From: Botryotinia globosa | Taxonomy: Eukaryota; Ascomycota; Leotiomycetes; Helotiales; Sclerotiniaceae | Reading direction: 5' to 3' | DNA: 64,000 nucleotides | NCBI GenBank assembly: GCA_014898425.1 | Contig: RCSZ01000008.1 | Span: forward strand, 817,501-881,500 | Translations under genes and position numbers: made by a program | The notes under the pieces: model-generated | Told to the model about the DNA's origin: nothing | Databases searched by the model: none | What the model saw: the letters and a program-made list of their open reading frames with translations, nothing else | Part shown: positions 33,838-48,400 of the stretch, piece by piece | How positions within the stretch are numbered: the first letter of the stretch is position 1 | How the letters are laid out: each line of letters starts with the position of its first letter

Positions 33838-34457
33838 ATATGAATTCATGGGAGGGTTTGTATTGAGAAGAGATAACTACTCTCTTCTGTATCGCAATTG
33901 ATAAAAATGAATGAACAAACGAACCCCTTAACCATACCTAATGATTATGCATCCATCCCATCTGGTGATCCCAGCTACGAGATGGATGCATTTCGACCTC
34001 CTTTTATATATATAGATACATACGGAGATTAACGGTGTAAGTATTGTAAAATATATCAAAAGCAATGGAGTTTTTCCTTATTTTCCTTATTTTCCTTAAT
34101 TTTATTATTATATTGATTGAAAATTTATATAACGAATTGTAGATAATAAAAGTATTATAATTTTATTATAATTTTAATAAAATCATTTGAAAATATTAAA
34201 TATTAAATTTGTATTTTTCTTTTTAGAAATATTATTCCAAGTATATTTAAAATGTATTCAAAACTTTTAAACTTTTAAAACTTTCAAATGATGAAAATTA
34301 AAAAACAGAATAAAAAGCTTCGAAATTTACAAATTTAAAAAGAATAGCTAAATATCTAATAAAATTAATAAAATTAATAAAAGTAGTATTAGAATTTTAT
34401 AAAATAATAACTTTTATTAAAAATGAGGTATATAATACTTACACGTCAACCTCTGTA

Positions 34458-34545
34458 TATACATACATACATACATACATATATAATCTTACATATATAT
34501 ATACATATATACATACATATATACATACATACATATATACACCTA
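34458..34545. repeat. TA/CATA-rich repeat tract
   Basis: Alternating CATA and TATA units (tacatacatacatac, atatatatac) in about 90 nt, at the end of a 500-nt very AT-rich block starting near 34030. Confidence 0.8.
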
Positions 34546-34855
34546 CATATTACCAACTTTCAAAACATTACGATATAAATTCATTAGCTTATAAATCATA
34601 TCCCCAATACATCAACAATGATTCCCAGCCATTTCATTCATTCATTAATCGCAACGCAACGCAACGCCTTATCAAACAAATATAATACTAAACAGACACG
34701 CGTTGTCCCAGAAACCAAAGACTTGGTACTCTGTACGATACTCTGTGTTAAATTCTGACTTTTCTATCAGCCGCTATGATTAGATATCAACGCTAGGTAG
34801 GTACCAAGCATTCTTTAAACGGTCAATGGTCCACGGTCAACGGTCCGTTATCCAT

Positions 34856-34911
34856 GGATTGATTGATGGATTGATTGATGGATTGATTGATGGATTGATT
34901 GATGGATTGAT
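34856..34911. repeat. 12-nt tandem repeat, unit GGATTGATTGAT
   Basis: About 4.5 copies, perfect apart from the ends. Confidence 0.9.
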
Positions 34912-35371
34912 GGGTGACCAATTATAGTGGGAGTTTATGGTTTATTAGGGGGGGTTTGTTTTCTGGGGAGGAGAGGATGGATGGGATGGGATGGGATGGA
35001 ATTGAATTGAATTGTGATTTGTTTTGGTGTAGAGTACAGCTACTCTCTAGGTAGGTACTAAGTTACATGTGCCTTGGAATAATGTCGATGGCTGTACTGG
35101 TAAATATTGGAGGTTGGGAATACAACCGTGCTACCGGTGGTACTTGGTGTGGTATGGGTGTCCTTGATTCGAAATGGATTATGGTCGCTTGGGGTAATGT
35201 TTATGAGTACAGTACTGTAGATGATAGATTATGAGGCTTATGTTTTGGTACTTTTGCGCATTCTTGCATTGGTTGTATATGGTTGACGGTTGTTGACTGG
35301 GTTGGAAGGTTGGAGTCAATTGACGTTGGGATGGCAATTGGAGATTTTCATTTGGGAAAGTTTTGGGTTTA

Positions 35372-35406
35372 GGTTGAAGGGTTGAAGGGTTGAAGGGTTG
35401 AAGGGT
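35372..35406. repeat. 9-nt tandem repeat, unit GTTGAAGGG
   Basis: Nearly four copies. A further 9-nt repeat (CTTGTAACT / CTTGTCACT) lies at about 35723-35780. Confidence 0.85.
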
Positions 35407-36065
35407 TTGAATTGAGGGTTATATGGTTTGATGGGAAATGGTTAGTATAAATCCCTAGGTAGCTAATAAAATAGTAACCTGTCCTGCCTATTAATAAGAA
35501 GTAAAGACAGAGAAGCTTTCATCGCCTTCATCACCTTCAACACCTTCAACACGAGCCAAATGATATTTATTATATCATCATTGCTTTGGGCACCATTTCT
35601 CTCTGTAGTAAATGCCCAAGGAGCTTCGATACATACGATGGATGTACTGTAATACCCCTTCGATGGAGAGAAGAGAAAGGCGGTAACCTAGTAGGAATCA
35701 AAATCATTATGGACTCGTGAACTTTTGTAACTTTTGTAACTCTTGTAACTCTTGTAACTCTTGTCACTCTTGTCACTCTTCCTTCGTGCCTCTCTATCAC
35801 TTACACCCTACTTACCTATCACCATCGACCTCTCCACCACTTACACCTTACTTACCTATCACCATCGATCTCTCAATCCCTTCCCTCTCACTCCTCGAAT
35901 TTCAATAGGTACTCGGTTGCAATCGCAGTCACAATCGCAATCCCAATCAAAACATCTCAAACACATCTACCCTTGGCCTTATATGTGAATCATCCCAGGT
36001 TACTTACGCCCGTCCGACCTACCTCATACCTACCTTGGCCTGGTCTTCCCAAGATACCTAACTAC

Positions 36066-36068
<3 letters not shown>

Positions 36069-36120
<52 letters not shown>
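36069..36120. repeat. (TC)26 dinucleotide tract upstream of the giant gene
   Basis: 52 nt of pure TC about 650 bp before the ATG at 36773. Pyrimidine tracts are common in fungal promoters and leaders, but this length is polymorphic-microsatellite-like. Confidence 0.95.
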
Positions 36121-36123
<3 letters not shown>

Positions 36124-36772
36124 AGCTTGTACCATACACAAGTACTATCTATCTATCTATCCATCCGAGCCATCCCATCAATTCATGGCAAACCCCCGAT
36201 AAAATCGTTCAATCATCAAAAGTCCAGAGTACGACTGTGACAGCTTCAAACTTTCAATTGGTGAATACAGATCCTTCACTCCCAAATTTAATCACTTCCA
36301 GCTAATTTTTCATTGGGTCAGATCGTATCAAAACAATCCAAGCTGCATAAACAGAAATCGCCAACGCACAACTTCCCCTTCCATCCAGCCTATTTCGAAA
36401 AGATCAACCCCGATTATCTCCATAATAATAGAGAGCTTCAAATCAACTCTTAATTATCCTCGGTGCCTCGATAATATCCCGCAGAAGGTTAATTGGTTTC
36501 TTGGGCGCTTCAATCTTCGCATTCTCTCTCGTTTTCCTTCTTTTTTTACCTCTTAATTCGGGTGACAACTGCAGAAGGGAAAAGCCTCAGCTGCATCCTG
36601 GGGGGCTGAGGACCAAGCATTCGAAAGAATAACCCAATTCATCTTTTTTCTCCAATTTTCTTACCGGCATTTCTTGTACATTACACAAACCATTCGATAC
36701 CCCCCCCCCAATCCATACTTACCGCTGATGCATCCCTCCGTTCGTCTATTCGAATTGTGAGGAGTTATCATA

Positions 36773-39700
36773 ATGGGTGTCGAATCGAGAAAATCAAGAG
36801 CTCCCCCTCTACCTGCGCCAACGGAAACAAGTACTGCGGATAGTGACGCCGAGAACGAAAACGAGACGACGGAGCTGGGGTCAAGAGTAACGGAGAAGAG
36901 TACATACACAATACCTGATGACGGTGCTCCAGTCACCATAGCTACTCGCAAGAAGAAGAAGCACGATAGTCTAAGTAGTTTATCAAACAATAAGTCTCAA
37001 ACTTCATTGTTGATTGAGTATTTTGAAGGCGGGAAAGAAGAGAGAAGTCGAAGGCCATCGGTTCGTGTCAAAGTTACACCATCATCGAAACACCGAAGCA
37101 AGTCAGCTCACGACCACATTCAGATTACGGAGTCCAGAAAAGGTTCTCGAAGGCCATCATACACCCAGCGTATCTCCTTATCGGATGTCACCAAGGAAAA
37201 TCACAAATCGGCGCCAGAAGACGAAGCCAGCATGAGCTCCTTTAGATCGATGACTGAAGAATCCAACCTCACTTCCAGGAGTGGTGGGAGACCGATCGAA
37301 GTTGAAATAATGAGACATGGAAGTCCGCTGATACCCACAGAGCTAGGATCGAAAAGTGTTTTGTATAATGCTTCAGAGATATCATCAATGCCTGCCGATA
37401 GTTTCCTCGATGGACACACAAGATCTCCAGAGCGGAGACGTAGCCGAAGTTTGACAAGAGACGAACCCTTGATTGCTGAAGCGGCTAGCGGCCTGGCTCC
37501 TAGTGCTGTATCGGAGAAATCTAGAACGCCATCGCGTCGAAGAAGCCGAAGTCTTAGTAGAGAACGAATAGTGGCACAAAAAGCCATGTCAAAGGTTCGA
37601 GGTGATAGATCAGAACACCGAAGAAAGCAACGGAGGAGTCGAAGTCGAAGCGTTAGTGGCGAGAAGCTCACCGAAGGGATCAAGTCACCACGAAGAAGAT
37701 CAAGTCGAAGCCAAGCCGAAGAATCTTTAATGTCCGGGGCCGATTCGGGTCTGCTAGATTCCCAGATTAGTCGTAATTCTGACAGACTTTCTGTCCGATC
37801 TGGAGCTTCCAAGAATTCTTCCATCAACAATCCCAAGTTACTGGAGACTGTGGAAGATGCCATCCGTCGTCTGATCTTACCCGAATTATCAGCATTGAAG
37901 AGAGAGTCAAGTAAGCGTACAGAGCGCAGAAGTTCTGTCGGAAGTGGTATATCCAGCATATCAGGAGGACCAAAGGTTACACTTAATGATGGAGAGGTGA
38001 TTTCGGGCAAGAGTCGAAGAGACCAGGTGAGGGATTCGGACTCGCCACGCAGTTTTGAACGAGGCGAATCGGAAGAAACTGTTGTGCATAATGAAAAGGT
38101 GAAGAAGAAGAAGAGTCGAGGTGTCGAAACCGCTGCGTTGGGCGCCGGGGTTGGTGCCTTGACTGCAGCTGCTCTACAGAAACATCAATCACAAGAATCG
38201 GTCATAGATGAAAAGAAAGAACGACGACGCAGGAGAAAAAATCACAGTCGTGGCAACAGCTTAGGGGGTGAGCTCTCGCCTACAGAAGAGAGAGATAGTC
38301 TTAGTCTGGCGCCTCCTATGCCACTAATGAGCGCGATCAACGCCTCTGATATCACCAGAACCTCGATCTTATCAGCAGAGTCTGAAAGACCTCACTCCGC
38401 TAGCTCACAGCGTGTGACACCGGTTCAAGAGGTCACTGCCCGCAAAGACGTTACTTCGCCAGCTTCTCGCACACCAAATCGAACACCGGTCAACCTGCAA
38501 CACGGCTTGGGTACTCAGCATTCCAACTTCTCTCGTGGAAATCTCAGTCTTCATAGTCAAAATAGCGAACAGCAGTTGCGTGGACAGGAATATGAATTGG
38601 ATGAAAATGGAAGGAAAGTACCCATGCGGGAATTCTACGATCCCGATCTCGACGATTCAATGGTTTCAGAGGAACATAACGGAGGTCACTCCAATACAGT
38701 TAAAGCTGGTCTTGCTGGTGCTGCCGCTGGTGCTGGTTTGGCAGCAAGTCATCATCACAATGAACAAGATACCCCTGATGATGAAGATTCAGAACTCCTC
38801 GAGGCCGAGCCACAACATCCTTATTACCAAAACACCCAGGAAGTACCTCCTCCACTCAGATACGTTCCTTACGGCCATGAGAGACGTGGTCTAAGTCCAA
38901 TCCAGAGTGTCTCAGGCTATACTGAAAACGAAGACGGGCCACTCCAAGATCATCGAGACTCCAGGTTGACTCAGAGCACCGCGTCATACTCCTCGTTGGC
39001 AAAGACTGCTCAGCACAACCAGTCCATGAAGTCACTTGAGTCGTCTGAAAACATTCAAAATCGTCATGACTTTTCGGAAGTTCGAACAGGTGGACTGTCC
39101 GATTCAGAGCTTACCCAAGATGGGGATGTCCAATACTGGGAGGAACAGCATCAGGAGAATGACCGAAATCGCGATTTTGACTCCGAATTGAGCCTTGAAA
39201 ACAAACGATTGACCAACTTTACCGACGATAGCTTTGATGCTCGAGATGTCTCCACTGGTCAGAATATTCAAGGTGTTGGTGGGAAACCAAATTTCGTCAA
39301 TACACCGATAGGAGTCGAATCACATGTTGCTTCATTGGTTAATGCGTCTGAAGTCACCACAGCTACTCACTCATACCCTGGAAGTAGTAGCCAGGTTAAC
39401 CGCAAGGCTTCGTACGAATCTTTCGACGACGATTCCGAGAGAAACTTTACGAGCCGTGGCGATAGCCCCGCAAACGCACAGAGCCCTACGAAGTATGACA
39501 AGGAGTATGATGTCGATGAGAATGGAAGAAAGGTCGAGATGTCCAAGTCAAATACCAAGGAGAAGCTTGGAGCTGGCGCGCTGGGAGCTGCAGCTGCAGC
39601 ACTATTGGCCAAGGCCCGTGAAAGAATGAGCAACAATAATGATGCAGACAATCTCAAGTATGAGGAACGCAAAGAAGACACTGGAGCGCCATTACAGAAG

Positions 39701-42433
39701 TCTTTCAAGGATCGTACATCAGATGGGCAGAAACTTTCCTCTCCTCGCCACAGCATTGATAACCTTAGCGAAGTCAGCCAAATGACTGATCAACCTAAGA
39801 TGTCTGCAAGTGGTCTTCCAGATATGCATGACCCAATGCCTGAGATTGGTTATGGAGATGATGCATCAGAAGTCACAACAAACCCATCCATCATTCAAGG
39901 GCCAATTGGCGGTACACAACAAGGAAGTCGTGATCACTGGCCAAATCAAGTTACTCCCCCACAAGCTAAGCGAACACAAAGCTCTGACTCTGCATCTGCT
40001 CTCCATGAAGCAGAAGCTGCATTGATTGATGCCGCTACTGGCGCAGGGGTTTCCGCTGCTTTGGCTGGCCACAGCAGAGAGGTCAGTGGTGAGCATGAGG
40101 ATGAGTGGGGAAGAACTTCTGGAGAAAGAAAGCGTGACACCCTCATCACAAATCCATATGAAGATACAAGTCCAATTGCTGCTCTTGGTAATGGCACCGG
40201 CCTTGATCGAGAACTTTTGAATCAAGCTGGTTTCCAAAACGCCAATCGAGCATACAATGAGAAGCTCTATGCTGGTAGTCCAAACGGCTTACACAAAGAT
40301 GAGGGATACATCTCATCAGCTCCCAATGCTCGTTCTGCTGGCGGTCAGACTCCAGAACAGCATGTCAACAAAGGAAAGGGAGTGGACTTCATGGATCACG
40401 AACTAGGAAATGCAACAGACGCACTGAACGGTGATCAATTCCATCCTGGTCACTCTCGACATCTCAGTGGTATGTCACAAGGAATGGGATCTCCATTGTA
40501 TGATAGTTCAACGGGTAACGGTATTGATCGCATCCAATCCAAGGACATCGTTGCTTTGATGGATCATCTCACTGTTCGTGACGCTCAACGTAGCGCACGC
40601 GACACGGAAATTCTCGTCACTCTTGTTCGGGCCGCTGCCGAAATGAGAAATTCCTTCGAGGATATGAAGAGATTGCTTGCCGATACTGAAGATGTCATCA
40701 TCACAGAAGTACAAGGTAACACTGAAAAGTCGGTTCAAAAAGTCATCAATGGGCCACGACCTCTGCCACAGAGTGCACCTCGCTCAATCAGATCCGCCGA
40801 GCTGTATGAAGATCTTCCTACAAAGCGAAGAAATGTTTTCCGCCGAGCTTTGAAAGGTCTAAGCAAGAGAAGTACGAATGATCTTGGAAAGATTGAAGAT
40901 ATGCTTGTTCAATTACTTGGGGATGTTGAAGGTCTTAAGGTTGCTCAAGGTCTTCAAAATGGCACTTTGGATTATGATGATTTCCCCGAAGGACGCTCTG
41001 AACAAGATCGTGGCTATGTACCTGAGGGCAATGCCGGCACTTCCACTGCAAGCCATGGAAGCCAATCTGGACCCCTTTCTATCCAACCCTCCCAATCTCG
41101 CAACACAAACCGAGGATTTGATGGACGTAAATTTTCGGATCATCGAATTAGTACAGTACCTGAAGATGACGAAGATGAAGATGAGGATGAGCTCAGTCCA
41201 CATGAGCAGGAAATTCTTAGCAACCAATTCGAGAATGATGCAGATGTCCTCACTCCAACTCGTGAGACTTTTCGTGAACGTGGTGAGTCTCTACCATTGA
41301 ACACGCCTCCTCAACAATACAAGGCATCTGGCTCTTTGAGCAATGACAATACTCCTCGGACTGAGACGGATAAGAACAAGAAACACAAGTCAAGTAGTTC
41401 TTCTGGATGGATCCCTAAAGTATCCCGATGGTCTGAGACTACCGCATCAACTGTGTTTAAGGGTTTCCGAAATAGTGGTCGTAAGAGTGGTAGCAAGGAG
41501 CCTGAACATTACAATTCACCTCCATCAAGATCGGATTCCGGACTTGGCACATATCAAACCGAACAAGAGCAAACTGATCAAGATCGAGAGCGAGATTATG
41601 ATCATGATAAGTTCATTGAGCCTCCACGTGTTGAATCCCCCGCCACCCCCCGATCTGTTAGATCACTCGCTAAATCTGATGACAAATTACACTCTGGCTT
41701 TTCTTCAGAGCAACTTCATCAACAATTTTTGAATGAGGAGATTCCTCTCAGTCTTCTGCCTGGTGTCTTGCCAGGTGTCGAAGATCCAAAATATAAAGCT
41801 CATCGAAATTCATTGAACCTTCAACATCCACAACCTCGTCAAGGTCCAACACACCGTTACCAAACTCATCTCGAATCACAAGCTCAAAACTTTGATCAGC
41901 CTCCACCAATGTCCCCTTCATCCATCAATTGGGGCTCATCAACTAGCATCAATCGTTTACCACCTAACGCAAACCATCGTTATAGTCAAGCAACAACTAA
42001 TACCGAAGGAAGACTCTCACCCATTTCCGATGGTGGATATTCAGATCGTTCTGCTTCAGGTCAAGCTCCTGCCAGACCTCCCAAGGAACCAATAGTGCCT
42101 GAGAAGCCACTCAACATTCGTAACAAATCTGCAAAACCAAGTCCTTTGAGTAATGAACATTTGCAAGACGATCATGGGGATGGCAATACTCAATCTGCTT
42201 CTAGAAGATTGAGCGGCGCTTTGGGTGTTCCCACGAGAAAACCTACTGGTCCAAGAAGTATGAGTGTGGCTAGTAAGAGTGGGGAATTGAGTAGGGATGA
42301 GACAGTTATTAGAAGAAATGTTAAGAGAAGTATGTGAATCAATCCGATGTTATTTGGGTTATATGCTAATAAATTCTTAGATACATTTGGTAGTGTTGCC
42401 AGCAATCATAGTGGCGAGTCAGAAACTTTTTAA
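36773..42433 (+). CDS. Giant Ser/Arg-rich, mostly disordered fungal protein of unknown function
   Basis: Exon 1 36773-42329 and exon 2 42381-42433 (51-nt intron near the 3' end) give 1869 residues; the last exon encodes NTFGSVASNHSGESETF. Most of the chain is low complexity with SR-like stretches (ERRRSRSLTR, RRRSRSLSRE, QRRSRSRSVSG) at residues about 220-300. Four Ala/Gly-rich short hydrophobic segments lie at about 449-470, 643-662, 930-952 and 1081-1100. The motif D-E-N-G-R-K-V occurs twice, in YELDENGRKVPM (about 606) and YDVDENGRKVEM (about 912). One region looks folded: about 1258-1390, with MDHLTVRDAQRSARDTEILV, RNSFEDMKRLLADTEDVI and later KRRNVFRRALKGLS, a helical block that I believe is conserved in filamentous fungi. 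No catalytic motif or signal peptide. A scaffold at cortex, septum or nucleus would fit the composition, but this is a guess. Confidence 0.88.
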
Positions 42434-45400
42434 GTGAATTAAAAGATTGGGCGTGTGTTGCGAGCGATGTGTTGGCGAATTACTTAGAATACCCCCCGTT
42501 ACAATAACAGAAACAAAACAAAACAACAACAATACGAAATAATAATACTTTTGCGAATATTTGGATTTGGTTGAATGGGCTGGATGAGGGCTCGGCATGG
42601 AGGAATGGATTTCTTACGGGGTGGGGTGATGAGAGACGAGGAATATGGATGGAGGTCATGATGATGGGAGAAGGGATGCTCTGATGATTTGTTGGGCTTG
42701 CGCATTTTGCTCTCAATGGATATGATATGAATTGGGATTTCATGTTATGAAAGGGAGAGATATGATGACATTATGATGAAAATGGATGGATACCTCTTGG
42801 TTTTTTTTGTATCTTGCTCTTTACTTTTTCCCGAAATGATGTATGTGTGTGTGGTCTTTATGCTTCTTGTGTTTAGCTTTTGAGAGAGAAGATTTAATAT
42901 GGAGGGATGGAAGTGGGAGTGGGAGTGGGAAGGTTGATTGCGAGAGTGGGAGAGAGAGATCTCAGTAGGATAGCTAGGAGAATGGAGTTGAGGAATTCGA
43001 TGCAGTGGATATGAATGAATGGGGAGGGGATCGGTGTGGATGAGCTGAGCTGAGCTGCGCTCAAATGCATACATACATACATATTTATAGATGTGAAATG
43101 ATATGAATTGAAAAGGGTGATTATCATCGGTGCTGGTATTTTTTTTGTTGTCTACTTTTGTGAGATTGAGATTGAGGTTGAGGTTGAGTTTGAGTTTGTG
43201 AGTTGTGAGTTGTGAGTTTGAGGATAAGAATGAGAATGAGAATGAGATGTTGGTTTGTTTTATCTGTGCAGGTATGTATGTATAAGTAAGTATACATCTA
43301 TCTTTTTTCAAACTTGGTATGGATTCTAAACCTAGATGGAAAAGGTTGGAGATATTGTCAAGGGGAAGTATGTGAGGTGAGGTGAGGCGAGGTGAGTATC
43401 TAGGTATACAAAAAAGATTGGAGAGGTGAGGATGGTATTGGTATTGGTAGTGGTAGTGAAATTGGAGATGGTGATGGTGATGGTGATGGTGATGGAGATG
43501 AGATGTATGTGGATGAGGTTATGAGGATGAGGTTATGAGGATGAGGTTATGGGGATGAGGTTATGAGGATGAGGTTATGAGGATGAGGTTATGAGATGGA
43601 TTTGGAGATTTGGAGATTTGGAGATTTGGAGGAGGTTATGAGATGGATTTGGAGATTTGGAGATTTGGAGATTTGGAGATAAAGGTATAGTAATCTCATC
43701 TCATCTAATCTAATCTAATCTGATCTGGTCTGATCTAAAGGGGAGGTGAGAGGAGAGATTAGTTAATCATTAAGAGGTTGTGGTGTTACGATATATCTAA
43801 CTCTTATAGCTTTTCATTTATAAAATAATATTGATTACTAATTATTGAATATTAGGGATGATGTGGTAGATATAATATAATATAATTTAAATGTTAATGT
43901 TAATTTAAATATAAATATAATATATTATAATATATTATAATATATTAGATATAGAGATATATCGCTCTCATTATATTTTCTTCTATATTTTTATAATATG
44001 ATATGTAGGAGATAGATAATAGAGTGAGTATTGAAGAATAGAAATAGAGATTAATTTAAAATGACAATGTAATAATTTTGTTATTCTGAGTGTGGAGATG
44101 GAGATGGAGATGGAGATGGGGAATTGAGGAATTGAGGATTTGATAGATGATTTATATATATATTAGATAATTTAGTAAATCATTAGTGAGTGAGTGTATA
44201 AATTAACGAGACATTTCTTAAAGGGATTTTTGTGAATATTTGTTGGAATAGGGATTGGATTGTATATTTTGGATGTTATTACGATTATTTATTAGATATG
44301 ATAAATATCAAAGTATGAGCTTTGATATTAGACAATTGGAGAATGGATTTATGAATTTTTTTGAAAGGGGAAGTGTCCTGTCGATTCATGAACTCACTGG
44401 TGGTCTACTTTTTATTCCACTGCCTATCTCCCCGAATTACATCTATTCAAGATTCTTGCGACTCTGGGGGGGAGAAGAAAGTACTTTTTGTAATATCTCT
44501 CTCTCGTCCACTTTGATATGTACTGTAAGATAGAAGATAGGTTGATATAAGAGGTATAAGATCGATGTGTTATGAATATTATCATGAAAGACAAAGGACG
44601 CAACAGCATGGGCACTGGATGGTATAGGCATATGTGCCAAATCTTAGAAAAATACATTGTAACTGCCCCATGGACTTCGTGAAGCGGTCAAGAATTAAGA
44701 GTTTGTAAACCTAATTTGTGTGAAGACGGGATGGATGAAATTATATTACGCGACATTATAAGACTCACTTGAGCATTTGAATCGGGTGAAAGACTGGAAG
44801 ATGGAGAGGCAAATTCTTCATGATGGATTTGGGATTGTGAGTTGGGAGATTGGCTCGAAGACTATTAGGTTTACAGCGACAAGAGTTCGTGCTTGAGATG
44901 AAGACTGCATTGGATATCGAAGTGGCTCTCAAGGGAAATGAAGGAGTTCCAGAACTATCGACGTGGAAAGGTGAATATAGGCGAATTTACCTCGGGGGAA
45001 TCGATTGGAGGGCCTTCGGGAGTTGAGAGTTTGATTAAACATCTAGACTTTGATAATGAGAGGAGCTTAGCAGCTCTTGCAATTTGCAAAACAATGTGTC
45101 TGCCTTTGATATTGGACCATGTAAACGAGGTTTGCAGGTCCAAAGATCCAAGGATATCAGCTCTCGACCCTGCGTTCCAAAACTCTAATAACTTCTCCTA
45201 AGAGACTCAACGATGTTTGGTGGAATCTGATGAACAGCTGGCATGTGTTAATGTGTATATGTGACGGTGACAAGATACGTTTCAGTACATGCACCTGAGT
45301 GTCCAGTCCATTCGCTTCAACCAGCTCATTTGTACCACCGGGTATCCTCAATGGACTCCGTACCTTGTCAATTTTGCATCCTAGGATTTAACCTTTGTGC

Positions 45401-48400
45401 TTCCAAAACCTCTACCTATGATTTCTCTTGCGCTCATACTGGTACGTGGCCATTTGAATACTCCGTAAAATGTATAGTTTGGTATCATCATTGTATTGGA
45501 CAAGTACCTAGGTGTTTCCCTCAACAAATTCAACCACGGACTTACCCTCAACCCGCAAGAAATCTCCGAGCGAGACAATGGTGGTGAATGTGACGTTGAA
45601 TCCTCAAATGGAGGCTCGAAGAACCAGGGTACTTTAATCTAAATCCTAATAGTCTATCGGAGGCGGTTGATCGGGAAATGCTATATTGAGGGTAAAAAAA
45701 AATGAATTCATTCTCGTTCGGAGGAACTTCCCTCTTGATATCTCGCAACTGTAGATACTACCACAGAATTCTTCAAGATAGAAAGATACAGGAACAGTAC
45801 AGTGCAGCAGGTACAAAATTATAGTGTGGATGCAAAAAAAGGTATTGGTGGATGTATTGCATGGCAACCGCTTCCCCTGATGCCGAGGTGGAGAAATATT
45901 CATCTGCATGAGACGAACGAACGGGAGTTGGGGGTTATCGTGCTGCACGGACACGGTTACTCAAACGGTTGTCCTCAATTTCGGAGGAGGCGCTGGTTGG
46001 TGTACAGATATAATGACGGCAAGGGAAGAAATGGTTCCCTGCCATAATAAGTTGCTCTTGACGAGAGAAGGCAGCAGATTCCGAGGTTGTATTGTATGTT
46101 CTGTTTTGTTTCTGATAATTGGAACGATTTATTGAAGAAAGTCCTTGAAGATCTATCCACGGAGGTAATGGACATTGAGGAAAGTGATACAAGATGAAGA
46201 CATGTACCAATATGTGAATGTGTGTCCTTGTAACGCTATTCAAAACACCCGGCAGTTTTGGTGATATTCAAATATACGAAGTCTGGATGCAGAGGCCAGG
46301 AGAATGAAACGAACGAGGTGATTTGATGGATGAAAGACATTCTTCCTGATGTTTCATCCATTCTTTCATGCTCGGGAATTGCCTCCCGAGGTCAGGAAAC
46401 TCAAGAAAGAAGAAAAGGGAAGCTCAACCAACCACTCTGTAATTCCTTCTCGGATCCTCTCCTCGTGTCGATCAATTATTGGAGCAAGAAGACAAAATCA
46501 AGATCTCTGTACATGAAGCCAAGGACCAATTCGAATTCGTGAAGCGAGATGGAAAGAAAGCGCAACAGAAGCAATTGAGATTTGTCATCCGTGTGTGCAT
46601 GTATGTCCATTGGTTCGTACGGGTAGCGAATGAAAGGAGGATAAGTTTCAATCAAGCATAAGATTGCATTGTCGGTGCACAGTAATGCATGTGGAAGATC
46701 TGGTATTCGAGTATGTGTGATATACATCTTGAGAAGTTTTGATAACGATCATTGATAGCAAGTAAGCAAGAACCTTGCACGTGCGTTGGCAGTTGGCACA
46801 TGGATGAATTATGGATGGTATTGTTAGAAATCATAGAGTTCATCATGTCAATCTAGGGAGTTTATGAAACCTTGTCCTAGATTTAGTGCTAAATGTTAGT
46901 TATAAAAGAGATGAACATACCTAGGTAGTTCCAAATTTGTTGGTGCTTGAACCATCCAAGAGCTATTCCAGAAATCCAAGGTGTGTTCCATGTTTATTTC
47001 CTCCTAATCTCAAGCTTCTTATTTGTCTAGATACCATACACATCGTGGCTGCAATGCTCACTTCGAGATTGCCATGCTAGCTGAAATACATTCTCGTACC
47101 ATACTCTCAATCGATATGCCAATACGCTGCACTCCACTCTTAATGCACCCCGGGGAATCGCATGTTGTAAGCATACCTACAGGATGTGATGCCCAACATA
47201 TCACACCATCACTATGCAGTACCTAAAGTTGCACGGCCGGGGAAAAGATTGTCTTGTGCCTGTCGTGCTCTGTGCTGTATGCAGTAACCTTATGCAGTGA
47301 TGGATCATGGAAGTGTGACGTGGAATACGTAGGTACTTCCAAGATGGATATCCCGAGCCCTGTGCCTAGGGCTCAATAAATTATTTCCTTAAATTATTTC
47401 CTAAGGGTATAATCAAATCTAATTTGTCTAGATTGAACGCTTCAACCTCACTTGAAAAACTTTGGTAACGCCGTTACTGGGTGGATGTTGGAAGGAAAGA
47501 CATGTACGGAGTATTGATAACCCAAGAGGCTAAGAGAGATACAGACAAGTCTCGAGCTCTTCTGGCTTCTCGAATCGAAATTATTGAGGTTGGCAGTCAT
47601 CTATCGAGATTCATGACTCCACCTATTGTTGTCTTTGTCTTCGAAATATATGGAGTAGCTTGCGAGATAGTTGGTTAGATATATTGATGCGATCCAAATG
47701 CCCGGGTCTGATGAAATGACGATAGGGGAATTGAAAGGGAGATAGCCGGTCACTCTCGGGAATCCCGATGCCCCACGAGTTTGTTATTTGAACCGAGTCA
47801 TTATTACCCTAGAGCCTGTATGTGTGTACATAGTCGTAAAGATCATTGTCAAGAAAGTCAGGAAAGCTAGAATCGTGGATTCTCAAGTCTCGGTCCCGTC
47901 ATGGTTCAATATATCATACTCGTGCCGCCAAAAAGCACACAACTCCGAAGCTAAATGCACATACCACAAGACGATGAACTACATGAGGACTAAGCTAATT
48001 TTCTTAGCAGCGAAGTTGCATACGTTCTGGCAAGCACGGGTCCTTGGAGAGTGGAAGTCTCCGAGTCTTATCCGTTAGATGCGAAACTTTGGATGCTTTG
48101 GTAGCGAACAAACTACATTTAGAGCAATTCTAAACTATCTGGGACGGGCCACTAGAGTTGAAAGGTATAACTCCGTACTAAACCAAGACCTATTCGTATT
48201 AGACTGGAGAGACAATTTTATATGAAGACCATTTGCTTTTATGATGCTGGGCTCGGTAAGTTATAATTGTGATCAACATATTAACCGGGGTTTCACTCCC
48301 AATATGTCTTTGGGATGTGATATTGGGTTGAAGAACTTTTGATGTGCTGGTAGCCTGGTAAGGTTATTTTTTTAGCCTGTAGATGCTGATACTACACTGT

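Larger units (their letters stand above)
27977..36772. other. Gene-poor 8.8-kb stretch rich in simple repeats
   Basis: No gene recognised. Frames longer than 60 codons are low complexity or lack motifs; the minus frame at 30027-30236 is cysteine-containing but has no signal peptide. AT-rich tracts dominate 34030-34560. Simple repeats are listed separately. Part of the right end must be the promoter and 5' UTR of the giant gene. Confidence 0.55.

Noticed and set aside
33639..33866. Open frame rich in VVMVVVM
   Set aside because: Translation of the 12-nt minisatellite; no start context or family.
34030..34560. Very AT-rich tract considered as a mutated transposon
   Set aside because: No terminal repeats, coding remnants or target duplication visible; base composition alone is not enough.
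37201..38010. 269-codon minus-strand frame inside the giant gene
   Set aside because: Shadow of the plus-strand coding frame; composition mirrors its Ser/Arg codons.
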